Counted from the first letter of the stretch, positions 1-8,938 are shown. The stretch is DNA of 64,000 bases from Bradyrhizobium erythrophlei (GCA_900129675.1 FSRD01000001.1:3337501-3401500); one strand, 5' to 3'. Numbers and translations: made by a program. Notes: a model not told the origin generated them from the letters alone.

Positions 1-437
1 GGCATCGTCCACCTCCTGTTGCGGTCCGAACGTTGCCAAAAACGCATCTTTCCTGGGCGACGCGTTACGGCAACCCGGAGAAGAGCGGTGATACTATCAC
101 ACGCTCATCGCGATTCCATGATAGGCGGCGTTTTTTTCTACTCGCGGCGAAACGGCAGCAAAGCTCCCCCATTCGAGAGCTCTCGCGGTTATCGACGCAT
201 CCGGATTGGCGTGACGGGTTATCGCTGTTTGCACGCGGCGACAGTCCGCTGCCGCCACGCGACGGCCGCAACGTTTCGGCCGGCTATGACGATCCTGTGA
301 TCTGGTTTCGCCGCGGAGAGGGCGAAGAAACATTACTCCCGATCGACGAAACCATTTTTGCGGAGCCTCGAAGACGGCCGGAAATCCTGGCCGGCTATCG
401 TGACAGCGTTGAACCGCCAAATAATGGGAGCGCTGCC
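1..437. other. Left edge, no supported gene
   Basis: Both strands are open over parts of this stretch, but the translations are arginine-rich and resemble no family I know, and no ribosome binding site marks a start. A 13-bp perfect palindrome (GTGATA-C-TATCAC) lies at 88-100 and could be a regulator site, but nothing else supports that. Confidence 0.4.
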
Positions 438-575
438 ATGCTCGCCGAAAAGTTTATTCTAATTGTCGAGTCCCTGATCAGGGCTCAGGGCCAAACCTAC
501 CCGGACGGCAGCACACGGGTCGTCAGCACATCGCCGCACGTCCCGGTCCAGTTGCCGGCCCGGAGCGGCAAGTAA
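438..575 (+). CDS. Small conserved hypothetical protein (45 aa)
   Basis: The reading frame is open far upstream, but only the last 45 codons look like a protein. It has a hydrophobic start (MLAEKFILIVESLI) followed by a polar tail ending in VVSTSPHVPVQLPARSGK. From memory, very similar short proteins with the STSPHVPV tail are scattered through Bradyrhizobium-type genomes, and that is why I start at the ATG at 438. No function is known to me. The hydrophobic N-terminus is too short to be a confident membrane helix. Confidence 0.55.
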   Translation: MLAEKFILIVESLIRAQGQTYPDGSTRVVSTSPHVPVQLPARSGK

Positions 576-786
576 ATCTGATCAGCCTGCGCGCGCGGGC
601 GTTCAGCCAGCGATGCCGGTGAATGGCCGGACGACGGTTGTAGGCGCGTGACGAATTTGTGCGAAACGCCGGTTCAGCGCCGCAGGAGGAGAATCGCCAG
701 CCAGCACCGGTGCGGCGTGATCTGTCCCGGATGTGAGGCGGTTGTGCCCGGTAATCCCCACGCATCTGCATGCCCAATATCGCGCC

Positions 787-2067
787 ATGGCGGTTGACCG
801 CCGGGCAATTGCCGTCGAAGTTGCGCGGGCCGTGGATATTTCTTCTGATTTTGCCCCAAATTCCGAGCTGTTCGTTCCCGACTCGCGCCGGGCATGGGCG
901 CGGCTTGTCGTGGCCGTGCTGATCGGCTCGCTCGGCAGCGTCGGCATGTGGTCGGTCGTGGTCGCGCTCCCCGTGGTGCAGACGGAGTTCGGCGCGGGCC
1001 GGGGCACGGCCTCGCTGGCCTTTACGATGGTGATGCTCGGTTTCGGCTCCGGCGGAGTGCTGACCGGCAAGATCACCGACCGTTACGGCATCGTCACCGC
1101 GATCGGGCTTGGCATCGGCATCCTCGCTCTCGGCTATATCGGCGCCGGCATGTCATCGTCGATCTGGCAATTCATCCTGGTGCATTTCGCCATCGGGCTG
1201 TCGTCGTCGGCGACCTTCGGTCCGCTGATGGCGGAAGCCTCGCACTGGTTCTACCGTTACCGCGGGCTCGCGGTCGCGATTGCCGCCAGCGGCAACTACA
1301 TCGGCGGCACGATCTGGCCGCCGCTGGTGAATTTCGGCATGCAGTCGATCGGCTGGCGCACCACCCATATCGCGGTCGGCCTGTTCACCGCGGTGGCTAT
1401 GGCGCTGGCCCTGGTGGGATTGCGTCTCCTGATGGGCGCGGGCACACGGCGCAGCCACGTCAACGCGCCGCCGCCGCGGGTCGATTTGCGGCTTTCCACC
1501 AATGCGCTGACCGCGATCCTGGCGCTGGCGTCGATTGCCTGCTGCGTGGCGATGTCGATGCCGCAGGTTCATATCGTCGCCTATTGCGGCGATCTCGGCT
1601 ACGGCGTGGCGCGCGGCGCCGAGATGCTGTCGCTGATGCTGGGCTTTGGCATCATCAGCCGGATCGGCTCTGGCTTTCTGGCGGACCGGATCGGCGGCAT
1701 CGCCACGCTGCTGATCGGCTCGATCGCGCAGGGCACCGCGCTGATGTTCTATCTGTTCTTCGACAGCCTGACCTCGCTCTACATCATCTCGGCGATGTTC
1801 GGCCTGTTCCAGGGCGGCATCGTGCCGAGCTACGCCATCATCGTGCGCGAGGCGATGCCGGCCTCGGAAGCCGCCACCCGCGTCGGCATCGTGATTTTTG
1901 CCTCGGTGTTCGGCATGTCGTTCGGCGGCTTCATCTCCGGCGTGATCTTCGACGCCACCGGCTCCTACGGCGCCGCGTTCCTCAACGGCCTCGCCTGGAA
2001 CGCGGTCAACGTCACCATCATGCTGTCCTTGCTGTGGCGCGCCCGGCAGCGGCTGGCGATGGCTTAG
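787..2067 (+). CDS. MFS transporter, oxalate/formate or monocarboxylate type
   Basis: Inner-membrane secondary carrier of the major facilitator superfamily with about 12 hydrophobic helices across 426 residues. The loop between helices 2 and 3 carries the MFS signature region (GKITDRYG), and a matching segment (GFLADRIGG) appears after the central loop. The overall pattern fits the oxalate/formate antiporter and monocarboxylate-porter branch, so a small organic acid is a likely substrate, but nothing fixes it. A GTG at 733 would add 18 residues; I prefer the ATG at 787 because the extra segment looks non-coding. Neither start has a strong ribosome binding site. The gene stands alone and converges on the DUF4864 gene across a large palindrome. 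Confidence 0.85.
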   Translation: MAVDRRAIAVEVARAVDISSDFAPNSELFVPDSRRAWARLVVAVLIGSLGSVGMWSVVVALPVVQTEFGAGRGTASLAFTMVMLGFGSGGVLTGKITDRYGIVTAIGLGIGILALGYIGAGMSSSIWQFILVHFAIGLSSSATFGPLMAEASHWFYRYRGLAVAIAASGNYIGGTIWPPLVNFGMQSIGWRTTHIAVGLFTAVAMALALVGLRLLMGAGTRRSHVNAPPPRVDLRLSTNALTAILALASIACCVAMSMPQVHIVAYCGDLGYGVARGAEMLSLMLGFGIISRIGSGFLADRIGGIATLLIGSIAQGTALMFYLFFDSLTSLYIISAMFGLFQGGIVPSYAIIVREAMPASEAATRVGIVIFASVFGMSFGGFISGVIFDATGSYGAAFLNGLAWNAVNVTIMLSLLWRARQRLAMA

Positions 2068-2074
2068 TCCCTTA

Positions 2075-2245
2075 CCTCGCCCCGCTTGCGGGGAGAGCAC
2101 AGGCCGCCTTCGGCGGCCGTTCTTGAGGACGCCGAAGCGAAGCCTCGGCTATGGCCGAAGGCTTCGGGTGAGGGGGACTCTCGGCGGATTCGGACTCGCG
2201 GAGAGTCCCCCTCACCCCAACCCTCTCCCCGCAAGCGGGGCGAGG
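2075..2245. repeat. Nested palindrome between convergent genes
   Basis: A perfect 23-bp inverted repeat (2075-2097 with 2223-2245) encloses a second perfect 17-bp pair (2166-2182 with 2201-2217) and a small GGCCGCC/GGCGGCC hairpin at 2102-2118. It fills the gap between the ends of the MFS and DUF4864 genes. It probably serves as a two-way transcription terminator and resembles the dispersed palindromic elements common in Bradyrhizobium intergenic DNA. Confidence 0.75.
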
Positions 2246-2257
2246 GAGAAGAGCGCC

Positions 2258-2665
2258 TCACACCGCCTGTCCCGCCTTGAGCAGCGAGCACCCCGTGATC
2301 TTCAAACTGCCGTCGGGCTGCTCCTCCAGCGTATAGAGCGCTTCCCAGGCATCGCCGTCGGCGTCGATGATATGGACGCGCTGGGCGATCTGGCCGTCGG
2401 CGGCGCGCGCCTCGCCAAATTCGAAGCTCTTGTGGCGGTAGACCGGCGCGTAGTTGTTCTGCACCATGTACATGAAGATGTCGGGCTGCCGGAACATCTG
2501 CTGGATCGCGGGCGCCGCATAGGAATAGGCGGCTGCAGCGTCGTCGTGGCTGAAGGCCTGCTCCTGCGAGCGGATCACGCTTTGCGCGGCGGCGACATCG
2601 TCGGCGGCGCGGGCGGGCAGGGGGATCGAAACCAGGTATGCGAGAAGCAGGACGATGGCGCGCAT
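2258..2665 (-). CDS. DUF4864 domain protein, exported
   Basis: A 135-residue protein with a clear N-terminal signal peptide (MRAIVLLLAYLVSIPLPARA, cleavage after ARA) followed by one small alpha/beta domain with the pattern of DUF4864: paired helices with IRSQEQAFSHDD near the start, then YRHKSFEFG and a C-terminal ALYTLEEQPDGSLKI strand. The family has an NTF2-like look and no assigned function. I start at 2665, where GGAG lies nine bases upstream, rather than at the longer in-frame start at 2689. It is probably periplasmic. Confidence 0.75.
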   Translation of the reverse strand: MRAIVLLLAYLVSIPLPARAADDVAAAQSVIRSQEQAFSHDDAAAAYSYAAPAIQQMFRQPDIFMYMVQNNYAPVYRHKSFEFGEARAADGQIAQRVHIIDADGDAWEALYTLEEQPDGSLKITGCSLLKAGQAV

Positions 2666-2731
2666 GGGGCTGCTCCGTTGCCGATGCACCTGTTACGTTT
2701 TACATCGAATGCCGGTTTTCCGCCTGCGCAA

Positions 2732-2938
2732 TTAAATTGCACCGTAGATGACGAGGCCGATGCCTGCGGCGATGAAGATCAGGCCGAGGACACGCATGTA
2801 TCTTGTGTAGTTCTCTTCCGAGAACATGCGGATCGCGATGCTGGTCTTCATCCACAGGCCGCGACGAAACATCGTCGGCTTCCAGAGATAGATCAGGCCG
2901 ATCAGGATCAGCGCGATGCCGTAAATCGTCCCGGTCAT
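2732..2938 (-). CDS. Small two-helix membrane protein (68 aa)
   Basis: Two hydrophobic helices (about residues 4-20 and 49-66) flank a basic and polar loop containing FRRGLWMKTSIAIRMFSEENYTRYMR. This is a typical small inner-membrane protein of unknown role; many alphaproteobacteria carry relatives. The start at 2938 (MTGTIYG) is chosen because upstream codons in the longer frame are arginine-rich and unlike coding sequence. It lies alone between the DUF4864 gene and the transglutaminase pair, all on the minus strand. Confidence 0.65.
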   Translation of the reverse strand: MTGTIYGIALILIGLIYLWKPTMFRRGLWMKTSIAIRMFSEENYTRYMRVLGLIFIAAGIGLVIYGAI

Positions 2939-3004
2939 TGTGGCTCCCGCGGTTCGGTGCAGTCGCCGCAAAAGCTATATCGGCGCGAATGCGGGCGGAA
3001 GGGG

Positions 3005-3196
3005 CTATTCGCCTTGCGCCAGGCGCCGCGTGCCGGAGGCGGTCAAGCCGAGTTCGCCGAGCCGCCGGACCGCGTAGCCGAGGCCAACCAGGCGCTCCCA
3101 GTGCAATTGCGGGATTTCAAGCTGCGCGTCGCCCTTGCTGACTTCGCGCAAGGAGGCGAACTCTTCCATACTCAGGGCAGGGTGCTGATCCGTCAT
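3005..3196 (-). CDS. Small hypothetical protein coupled to transglutaminase
   Basis: A 63-residue soluble protein whose ATG overlaps the stop of the upstream transglutaminase gene (ATGA), so the two are almost certainly translated together. The body (LREVSKGDAQLEIPQLHWERLVGLGYAVRRLGELGLTASGTRRL) looks like a short winged-helix-type segment, a pattern seen in small DNA- or protein-binding domains. I do not recognise a named family, so the function is unknown. Confidence 0.6.
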   Translation of the reverse strand: MTDQHPALSMEEFASLREVSKGDAQLEIPQLHWERLVGLGYAVRRLGELGLTASGTRRLAQGE

Positions 3197-4002
3197 TCGG
3201 CGACCTCGTCGGTCCAGACCTTGAAACTGACCAGTGTGTTCGGCCCAAAAGTCTGGGTGATCGGAACGTCGGACGCATCGCGGCCCTGCGCGATCAGGAT
3301 GCGGCCGATCCGCGGTACGAAGTTGCGGGGATCGAAGGTGTGCCAGCGGCCGCCGAGATAGGCCTCGAACCAGCCGGCGAAATCGCCCGCGGCCCAGGGT
3401 TTTGGTGTCCCGATGTCGCTGAGATATCCGGTGCAGTACCGCGCCGGAATGTTCATGCAGCGGCAGAAGGTGATGGCGAGATGGGCGTAGTCGCGGCAGA
3501 CGCCCTGGCCCTCGTTGTAGGCCTCAAAGGCGGTCTTGGTGGCGCGGGCGTGCTCGTATCCGAACGCGATGTGGCGATGGACGAATTCGCAGATCGCGTG
3601 CACCCTCGCCCAGCCCGGCTGTGTGCTCTCGAACAATTTCCACGCGATGTCCGAGAGCCGGTCGGTCTCACAATAGCGGCTGCCGAGCAGATAGACCAAG
3701 GTGTCGGTGGGCAGGTCCTCGACCGCGTGTTGGGCCGTCGCAGCAAATACCGGATCGGGCAGGCCGCTGTCGCGGACCACGCCATCGGCGGCCAGACGCA
3801 TCCGGCCGGCGGGTGCGACAATACGGCTGCACCAATTGCCGAACAGGTCGCGGTAAGGCGTGATCGGTACCGAAGGGCTGGTGGTCAGGAAATCGGGCAC
3901 GATGACGTCGGAGGCGCGCGTGAAATGCGTGCCCAGCACCATGATCATCGGGGTTGGTTGCGGGAAATCGTAGAGCATTTCGAATCCGACGCGAATCTTC
4001 AT
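3193..4002 (-). CDS. Transglutaminase-like cysteine peptidase family protein
   Basis: A 269-residue bacterial transglutaminase-like protein. The N-terminal half is a beta-rich domain; the core carries the papain-like triad Cys169 (GVCRDYAH), His221 (RWHTF) and Asp224 (FDPRN). Such proteins cleave or form amide bonds, though most bacterial members have no known substrate. There is no signal peptide, so it should be cytosolic. I start at 4002, where AGGA lies 11 bases upstream; the frame stays open for 49 more codons, but these are basic and unlike coding sequence. Downstream it overlaps a 63-aa gene. Relatives are often encoded near circularly permuted ATP-grasp or alpha-E proteins, which are absent here. 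Confidence 0.85.
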   Translation of the reverse strand: MKIRVGFEMLYDFPQPTPMIMVLGTHFTRASDVIVPDFLTTSPSVPITPYRDLFGNWCSRIVAPAGRMRLAADGVVRDSGLPDPVFAATAQHAVEDLPTDTLVYLLGSRYCETDRLSDIAWKLFESTQPGWARVHAICEFVHRHIAFGYEHARATKTAFEAYNEGQGVCRDYAHLAITFCRCMNIPARYCTGYLSDIGTPKPWAAGDFAGWFEAYLGGRWHTFDPRNFVPRIGRILIAQGRDASDVPITQTFGPNTLVSFKVWTDEVAE

Positions 4003-4187
4003 TCGAAATGCTTTCCTGACTGGTATCTTACCGAATTGGCTACGAAGCCGCCGAATACAAGGCTTTTGCGGCCTTGTTCGCGCTCGGAAGCCGAGAAAAC
4101 GATAGCTAATTGCCGGAAAAGCGCGCAGGCTGCACCGATGTCCGAACAATCAGATGTTTCATCGCGCAGAACCGCTGGGCTGTGGGC

Positions 4188-4454
4188 ATGACCATGCGCT
4201 CGCGGCGGGAAACGGTTCATTTCAGGCACCCGTTCCGCCTCAAGGGGATCGATCGCCAGCTCGCGCCCGGCGATTACGAGGTGATCACCGACGAGGAGAT
4301 GATCGAAGGTCTTTCATTTCCGTGCTTTCGGCGCGTCGCCACCATGATCATGGTCCCCGGTGCGCCGCCGCAACGTTCCGCGATGGAAATGATCTCGATC
4401 AGCTCGGTCGATCTGTCCGACGCGCAGCGCACCGACGCGAGTGCGCCCTGGTGA
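4188..4454 (+). CDS. Conserved hypothetical protein (88 aa)
   Basis: A compact protein with a recognisable beta-strand pattern: RRETVHFRHPFRLKGIDRQLAPGDYEVITDEE then FRRVATMIMVPG and MEMISISSVDL. The LAPGDYEVITDEE segment is shared with small rhizobial hypothetical proteins I remember without a function. The start could be 4188 or the ATG two codons later (4194). Its stop overlaps the GTG start of the next gene (GTGA), so the two form a transcriptional and translational unit. Confidence 0.65.
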   Translation: MTMRSRRETVHFRHPFRLKGIDRQLAPGDYEVITDEEMIEGLSFPCFRRVATMIMVPGAPPQRSAMEMISISSVDLSDAQRTDASAPW

Positions 4455-4747
4455 CTGAAACCCCGATCGATCTCGACAAGCATCGCGGCATGGCGGCACA
4501 AAAGGCCACCGATATCCGCCGCGTACTCGCCGACGTCGAGGCCAACGCCAAGCAGTTGCGCGAAGCCCAGAGCCTCGTCGAAATCCAGCTGCTTGCCGTG
4601 CCGGCCACCTCATGGCCGGAGGCGGTGGCAAAGGCGCGTTACGTCCTGAACCTGTATTCCGCCAGCCTCGCGCCGACCGACACCCATCACCGCGACCTCG
4701 TCGCGGCGGTACTCGCCGACCTGACCCGGCTCTCCGGTGAGAGCTGA
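4451..4747 (+). CDS. Hypothetical helical protein (98 aa)
   Basis: This starts with GTG overlapping the previous stop codon by GTGA, the coupled arrangement that decides the start. The protein is nearly all helix (KATDIRRVLADVEANAKQLREAQSLVEIQLLA, then a second long helix and THHRDLVAAVLADLTRLS) and soluble. No family is recognised. The reading frame remains open upstream, but those codons overlap the preceding gene and are not believable. Confidence 0.6.
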   Translation: MTETPIDLDKHRGMAAQKATDIRRVLADVEANAKQLREAQSLVEIQLLAVPATSWPEAVAKARYVLNLYSASLAPTDTHHRDLVAAVLADLTRLSGES

Positions 4748-4825
4748 ACGACACTTCGCTTGAACGACTGAATCCTTCATCCATCCCGCTCGTTGCAAGA
4801 TCGAGCGGCGAACCGAAAGCATCTG

Positions 4826-5005
4826 ATGCAAAATCTCTCGCCCCGCCACGTCAAGACCGAGGAATCGCTGCGCCTGGGTGTCGTCTCCGGCTGGTACTCC
4901 ACCAAGGTCAGCGGAACTTTCGTTTCGGGCCCGCATGATTCCGAGGCCGCCTGCCTCAGGCGGATCGCCGAGATCGATCCGCCGCCGGCCAAGAAAAAAA
5001 GATGA
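4826..5005 (+). CDS. Small hypothetical protein (59 aa)
   Basis: A short basic protein with a conserved-looking core (LRLGVVSGWYSTKVSGTFVSGPHDSEAACLRRI) and a lysine-rich tail (PPPAKKKR). A TTG at 4793 would lengthen it by 11 residues. No function is known. It is directly upstream of the DUF1488 gene on the same strand and may be co-transcribed with it. Confidence 0.5.
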   Translation: MQNLSPRHVKTEESLRLGVVSGWYSTKVSGTFVSGPHDSEAACLRRIAEIDPPPAKKKR

Positions 5006-5052
5006 GCGGAGAAGCGAATTGGAATATTGCTCCGGTCAAGGAGGAAACCCCG

Positions 5053-5331
5053 ATGACGCTCGCACGCGGCAACATCCGAGGTTATGAATATGATCGCATG
5101 GTGTTGGTGTTTTCGATGATGGACGGCGCCAGGGAAATACCCTGCGCCGTCAGCGCTTCCGCAATGGACGATCTGGAACACGTCTCGCGGACCGCGCCGG
5201 AGCAGCGCGAAGACCAGTTCCTGCGATTGCGCGACCAGATTGAGCAATGCGCCTCGCGCAAGTTCGTCGCAAGAGAATTCGAGGGCAATCCAGCCGGCAT
5301 CATCCTGCGCAGCATCGATTTTCGCGGCTGA
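5053..5331 (+). CDS. DUF1488 family protein
   Basis: A 92-residue protein with the layout of DUF1488: a short N-terminal beta-hairpin (GNIRGYEYDRMVLVFSMMDGAREIPCAVSASAMDDL), a helical middle (EQREDQFLRLRDQIEQCASRKF) and a closing strand (GIILRSIDF). The family has no assigned activity. An ATG at 5002 overlaps the preceding gene, but the strong AAGGAGG just upstream of 5053, together with family length, favours the later start. Confidence 0.7.
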   Translation: MTLARGNIRGYEYDRMVLVFSMMDGAREIPCAVSASAMDDLEHVSRTAPEQREDQFLRLRDQIEQCASRKFVAREFEGNPAGIILRSIDFRG

Positions 5332-5413
5332 CCGGATAACGGTTTTCCGGCGCCGCTCCTGGGAACGGGCCCACTTTGTCCTCCAGCAGGCGACAGAGCC
5401 GCTTCTCCTGCGG

Positions 5414-5534
5414 CCTCATGGTTCTCCCGGCGATGCGAAGCATCGTCCGGAGACGCGCGAAGACGCGCTCCTCTCCATGAGGGTCTGAGACCTCATCTTG
5501 AGGAGCGGCGTAAGCCGCGTCTCGAAGGATGAAG
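5414..5534. repeat. Pair of dispersed palindromic elements
   Basis: Two adjacent imperfect palindromes lie in the convergent gap: one bounded by CCTCATG at 5414 and CATGAGG at 5476-5482 with internal CGATGCGAAGCATCG, and one from 5491 (cctcatcttgaggagcgg) to about 5534 (ctcgaaggatgaag). Both resemble REP-type elements repeated in rhizobial genomes. They separate the ends of the DUF1488 gene and the XRE regulator gene and may terminate both transcripts. Confidence 0.6.
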
Positions 5535-5573
5535 CGACTGAAGCGGAAAGTCCGAGCCTTTCATAGGTTCAGC

Positions 5574-6122
5574 TCAAAACGTCGGCGGCGTGCAGGCGCT
5601 GATCACCTCGCAGGGTTTTGCACCGACGCAGCGGAAACGGTGCGGCCGGCGGCTTTCGAAATAATAGGCATCGCCGGGATCCAGGATATGACGCTCGTCG
5701 TCGACCGTCACCTCCAGCCGGCCGGACACCACGACGCCGCCTTCCTCGCCCTCGTGAACCAGCGGCACCCGGCCGGTGTCGCTGCCGGGCTCGTAGCGCT
5801 CTTTCAGGATCTGCAAGGCGCGGCCGAACAGATTGTCGCCGACCTGGCGATAGGAAATCGGCTTCTTGCCGATCTCGGTCAATTCGTCGGAGCGGTAGAA
5901 CGCTTTCTGCTTCCGCTCCGGCTCGAGAGCGAAGAATTCGGCCAGTCCCATCGGAATACCGTCGAGGATGCGCTTGAGCGCGCCGACGGAGGGATTCATC
6001 TGGTTGGATTCGATCAACGAGATCGTCGAATTGGTCACGCCGGAGCGCTTTGCGAGTTCGCGCTGCGAGACCTTGTGGCGCGCCCGAATGAATCGCAGCC
6101 GTCCACCGATATCGACGCTCAT
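5574..6122 (-). CDS. XRE-cupin transcriptional regulator (PuuR-like)
   Basis: A 182-residue regulator with an N-terminal helix-turn-helix of the XRE type (LRFIRARHKVSQRELAKRSG, then SGVTNSTISLIESNQ) and a C-terminal cupin barrel (VHEGEEGGVVVSGRLEVTV, then GDAYYFESRRPHRF) that should bind a small ligand. The layout is that of PuuR-type regulators of amine and polyamine catabolism. It is divergent from the aminotransferase and amino acid dehydrogenase genes, which it most likely controls. The start at 6122 is supported by AGGGA upstream; the longer frame reaches 6188 without coding character. Confidence 0.85.
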   Translation of the reverse strand: MSVDIGGRLRFIRARHKVSQRELAKRSGVTNSTISLIESNQMNPSVGALKRILDGIPMGLAEFFALEPERKQKAFYRSDELTEIGKKPISYRQVGDNLFGRALQILKERYEPGSDTGRVPLVHEGEEGGVVVSGRLEVTVDDERHILDPGDAYYFESRRPHRFRCVGAKPCEVISACTPPTF

Positions 6123-6144
6123 CGAGAAATCCCTGTTGCAGGTG

Positions 6145-6159
6145 TTGCGGATCGCGCAA
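6145..6159. promoter_or_regulatory. Candidate operator for the divergent XRE regulator
   Basis: TTGCG-N5-CGCAA forms a short inverted repeat in the 148-bp gap between the regulator and the aminotransferase gene, 22 bases upstream of the regulator start. Size and position fit an XRE-family operator. There is no direct evidence of binding. Confidence 0.35.
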
Positions 6160-6270
6160 ATATGCACCGCGCGCCTCAACAAGATCAATGGGTTGCGGTA
6201 GCGCAGAAAAGGGCTTGTTGCGGTCCCATTAGCGTGGTTCGGCTGCTTCAGTCAGCAATGGAGCGACGCC

Positions 6271-7599
6271 GTGACCCTTCATCAGATTCCGAACACCCTG
6301 CAAACCGATTCGTTCTGGATGCCGTTCACGGCCAACCGGCAGTTCAAGAAAGCGCCACGTCTGTTCGCCTCGGCCGAGGGCATGCATTACACGACCGTCG
6401 ACGGCCGCAAGGTGATCGACGGCTCCGCCGGCCTCTGGTGCGTCAATGCCGGCCACGGCCGCCGCCAGATCGCCGCCGCCGTCGAGCGGCAGCTGACGAA
6501 CCTCGACTTCGCGCCCTCGTTCAACATGGGCCATCCGCTTGCCTTCGACTTCGCCGAGCGGCTCGCCGAGATCGCGCCAAAGGGCCTCGACCGCATCTTC
6601 TTCACCAATTCAGGCTCCGAGTCGGTCGATACCGCGCTGAAGATCGCGCTCGCCTATCACCGCGCCGCCGGGCAGCCGACCCGCACCCGCCTGATCGGCC
6701 GCGAGCGCGGCTATCACGGCGTCGGCTTCGGCGGCATGTCGGTCGGCGGCATGGTCGCCAACCGCCGCGCCTTCGCAACTCATTTGCCGGGCGTCGATCA
6801 CATCCGCCACACCCATGACCTCGCGCGCAACGCCTTCGCCAAGGATCAGCCGGAGCATGGCGCCGAACTCGCCGACGACATCGAGCGTTTGGTGGCGCTG
6901 CATGGCGCCGAGACCATCGCCGCCGTGATCGTCGAGCCGGTGCCGGGCTCGACCGCCGTGCTGCCGCCGCCGAAAGGCTATCTGCAGCGCTTGCGCGAAC
7001 TGTGCGACAAGCACGGCATTCTCCTGATCCTCGACGAGGTCATCACCGGCTTCGGCAGGCTCGGCGCGCCGTTCGCCGCCGATTTCTTCGGCGTCACGCC
7101 GGATCTGATGACGACCGCGAAGGGCATCACCAACGGCACCGTGCCGTGCGGCGCGGTGTTTGCGAGCCGCAAGATCCACGACGGGCTGATGTCCGGTCCG
7201 GAAGGCACGATCGAGCTGTTCCACGGCTACACCTATTCGGCGCATCCGGTGGCCTGCGCCGCGGGTATTGCGACGCTCGATATCTACAAGGACGAGGGCT
7301 TGCTGACCCGCGGCGCCTCGCTGGCCGAATACTGGCGCGATGCCCTGCATTCGCTCAAGGGCCTTCCGAACGTCGTCGACATCCGCAATGTCGGCCTGAT
7401 GGGAGCCGTCGAAGTCGCGCCGCGCAAGGACGGTGTGGGCGCGCGCGGCTATGACGTGATGGTCGACTGCTTCAATCGCGGCCTTTACCTGCGCATGAGC
7501 GGCGACTCCTTTGCGATGTCGCCGCCTCTGATCGTCGAGCGCAGCCATATCGACGAGATGGTCTCGATTCTCGGCGACGCCATCAAACGCGTGGCCTGA
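6271..7599 (+). CDS. Omega-amino acid:pyruvate aminotransferase (class III, PLP)
   Basis: A 442-residue fold-type I, class III aminotransferase, closest in pattern to beta-alanine/omega-amino acid:pyruvate transaminases. It moves the terminal amino group of an amine or omega-amino acid to pyruvate, making alanine and a semialdehyde. Visible signatures are FTNSGSESVDTALKIA (phosphate binding), the ILDEVITGFGRLG motif with the PLP-contacting Asp, and the Schiff-base lysine in TTAKGITNG. It starts with GTG at 6271, with GGAG a few bases before it. The D-amino-acid dehydrogenase follows after 71 bp, and alanine, the product here, is a plausible substrate for that enzyme after racemisation. Probably repressed by the upstream XRE-cupin protein. 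Confidence 0.9.
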   Translation: MTLHQIPNTLQTDSFWMPFTANRQFKKAPRLFASAEGMHYTTVDGRKVIDGSAGLWCVNAGHGRRQIAAAVERQLTNLDFAPSFNMGHPLAFDFAERLAEIAPKGLDRIFFTNSGSESVDTALKIALAYHRAAGQPTRTRLIGRERGYHGVGFGGMSVGGMVANRRAFATHLPGVDHIRHTHDLARNAFAKDQPEHGAELADDIERLVALHGAETIAAVIVEPVPGSTAVLPPPKGYLQRLRELCDKHGILLILDEVITGFGRLGAPFAADFFGVTPDLMTTAKGITNGTVPCGAVFASRKIHDGLMSGPEGTIELFHGYTYSAHPVACAAGIATLDIYKDEGLLTRGASLAEYWRDALHSLKGLPNVVDIRNVGLMGAVEVAPRKDGVGARGYDVMVDCFNRGLYLRMSGDSFAMSPPLIVERSHIDEMVSILGDAIKRVA

Positions 7600-7670
7600 T
7601 CCTTGCTCCAGCTGCGGTATCGAACATCGAGCGGCCGCCACGCGGTGGCGCAGCAGGAGCTTGAAGGATC

Positions 7671-8936
7671 GTGAAAGTCATCGTTCTCGGCAGCGGCGTC
7701 ATCGGCGTCACCTCGGCCTATTATCTCGCTAGGGCGGGCCATGAGGTGACGGTGATCGACCGTCAGCCAAAACCTGCGCTCGAGACCAGCTTTGCCAATG
7801 CCGGCGAGGTATCGCCGGGCTATTCCTCGCCCTGGGCTGGTCCCGGCGTCCCGGTCAAGGCGGTCAAATGGCTGTTGATGAAGCACGGCCCGCTGGTGAT
7901 CCGGCCGAAACTCGATCCCGAGATGTGGATCTGGGTACTGAAGATGCTGCGCAACTGCACCTCGGCGCGCTACGCGGTCAACAAGAGCCGGATGATTCCG
8001 ATCGCCGAATACAGCCGCGACTGCCTGCGCGCGCTGCGCAGCGAGACCGGCATTCGTTACGACGAGCGCGAGCGCGGCACGTTGCAATTGTTTCGCTATT
8101 CTGCGCAGCTCGACCACACCGCCGACGACATCGCGGTGCTCAAGCAAAATGGCGTTCCGTTTGAGGTGCTGGATCGCGACGGCTGCGTCGCCGCGGAGCC
8201 GGCGCTCGCTGCGGTGAAGGACAAGATCGCCGGGGGCTTGCGGCTGCCGCAGGACGAGACCGGCGATTGCCACATGTTCACGCAGGCGCTGGCGTTCGAG
8301 GCTGAAAAGCTCGGTGTGCGCTTTATGTTCAATGTCGGGATCGAAGGGTTGAACGCCGACGCCACGCGCATCACCGGCGTCGCCACCTCTGCCGGTATGT
8401 TGCAGGCCGATGCCTATGTGCTGGCGCTCGGCAGCTGGTCGCCGCGCCTGGTCAGGCCGCTTGGCATTTCACTGCCGGTCTATCCCGTGAAGGGCTATTC
8501 GATCACGGTGCCGATCACGGATCCCGATGGCGCGCCGGTATCGACGGTGATGGACGAAAGCTACAAGGTCGCGATCACGCGGCTCGGTGACCGCATCCGC
8601 GTCGGCGGTACCGCTGAGATATCGGGCTATTCCGACAAGCTTTACGCGGCACGCCGTGCCACGCTCGATCATTCGCTGAGCGATCTGTTCCCGCGCGGCG
8701 GCGATCTCAAGAAGGCGACGTTCTGGAGCGGCCTGCGTCCGATGACGCCCGACGGCCCGCCGATCATAGGCGCGACGCGTTACGGCAATCTGCATCTCAA
8801 CACCGGCCACGGCACGCTCGGCTGGACCATGGCCTGCGGCTCGGGGCGGGTGCTGGCTGATTTGCTGTCGGGGCGGAAGCCCGACATCGATACGAGCGAG
8901 CTTTCGATCGGGCGGTACGAGCATCGGTTTGGGTAG
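7671..8936 (+). CDS. dadA: D-amino acid dehydrogenase small subunit
   Basis: A 421-residue FAD-dependent dehydrogenase of the DadA family, which oxidises D-amino acids (classically D-alanine) to 2-oxo acids and passes electrons to the respiratory chain at the inner face of the membrane. The N-terminus has the Rossmann dinucleotide motif [26 protein letters not shown]; DadA landmarks include [21 protein letters not shown] and the C-terminal [14 protein letters not shown] and [16 protein letters not shown]. The start is GTG at 7671, preceded by AAGGAT. It appears to share a transcript with the aminotransferase. Confidence 0.92.
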   Translation: MKVIVLGSGVIGVTSAYYLARAGHEVTVIDRQPKPALETSFANAGEVSPGYSSPWAGPGVPVKAVKWLLMKHGPLVIRPKLDPEMWIWVLKMLRNCTSARYAVNKSRMIPIAEYSRDCLRALRSETGIRYDERERGTLQLFRYSAQLDHTADDIAVLKQNGVPFEVLDRDGCVAAEPALAAVKDKIAGGLRLPQDETGDCHMFTQALAFEAEKLGVRFMFNVGIEGLNADATRITGVATSAGMLQADAYVLALGSWSPRLVRPLGISLPVYPVKGYSITVPITDPDGAPVSTVMDESYKVAITRLGDRIRVGGTAEISGYSDKLYAARRATLDHSLSDLFPRGGDLKKATFWSGLRPMTPDGPPIIGATRYGNLHLNTGHGTLGWTMACGSGRVLADLLSGRKPDIDTSELSIGRYEHRFG

Positions 8937-8938
8937 CC

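Noticed and set aside
33..437. Extension of the 45-aa protein to a 180-aa gene starting at 33
   Set aside because: The extra 135 residues lack coding character, and the conserved part begins at 438.
2123..3361. A 412-codon plus-strand frame over the DUF4864, two-helix and transglutaminase genes
   Set aside because: Composition is arginine/alanine/glycine-rich and it runs antisense to genes with signal peptide, helices and catalytic triad; a GC-bias shadow.
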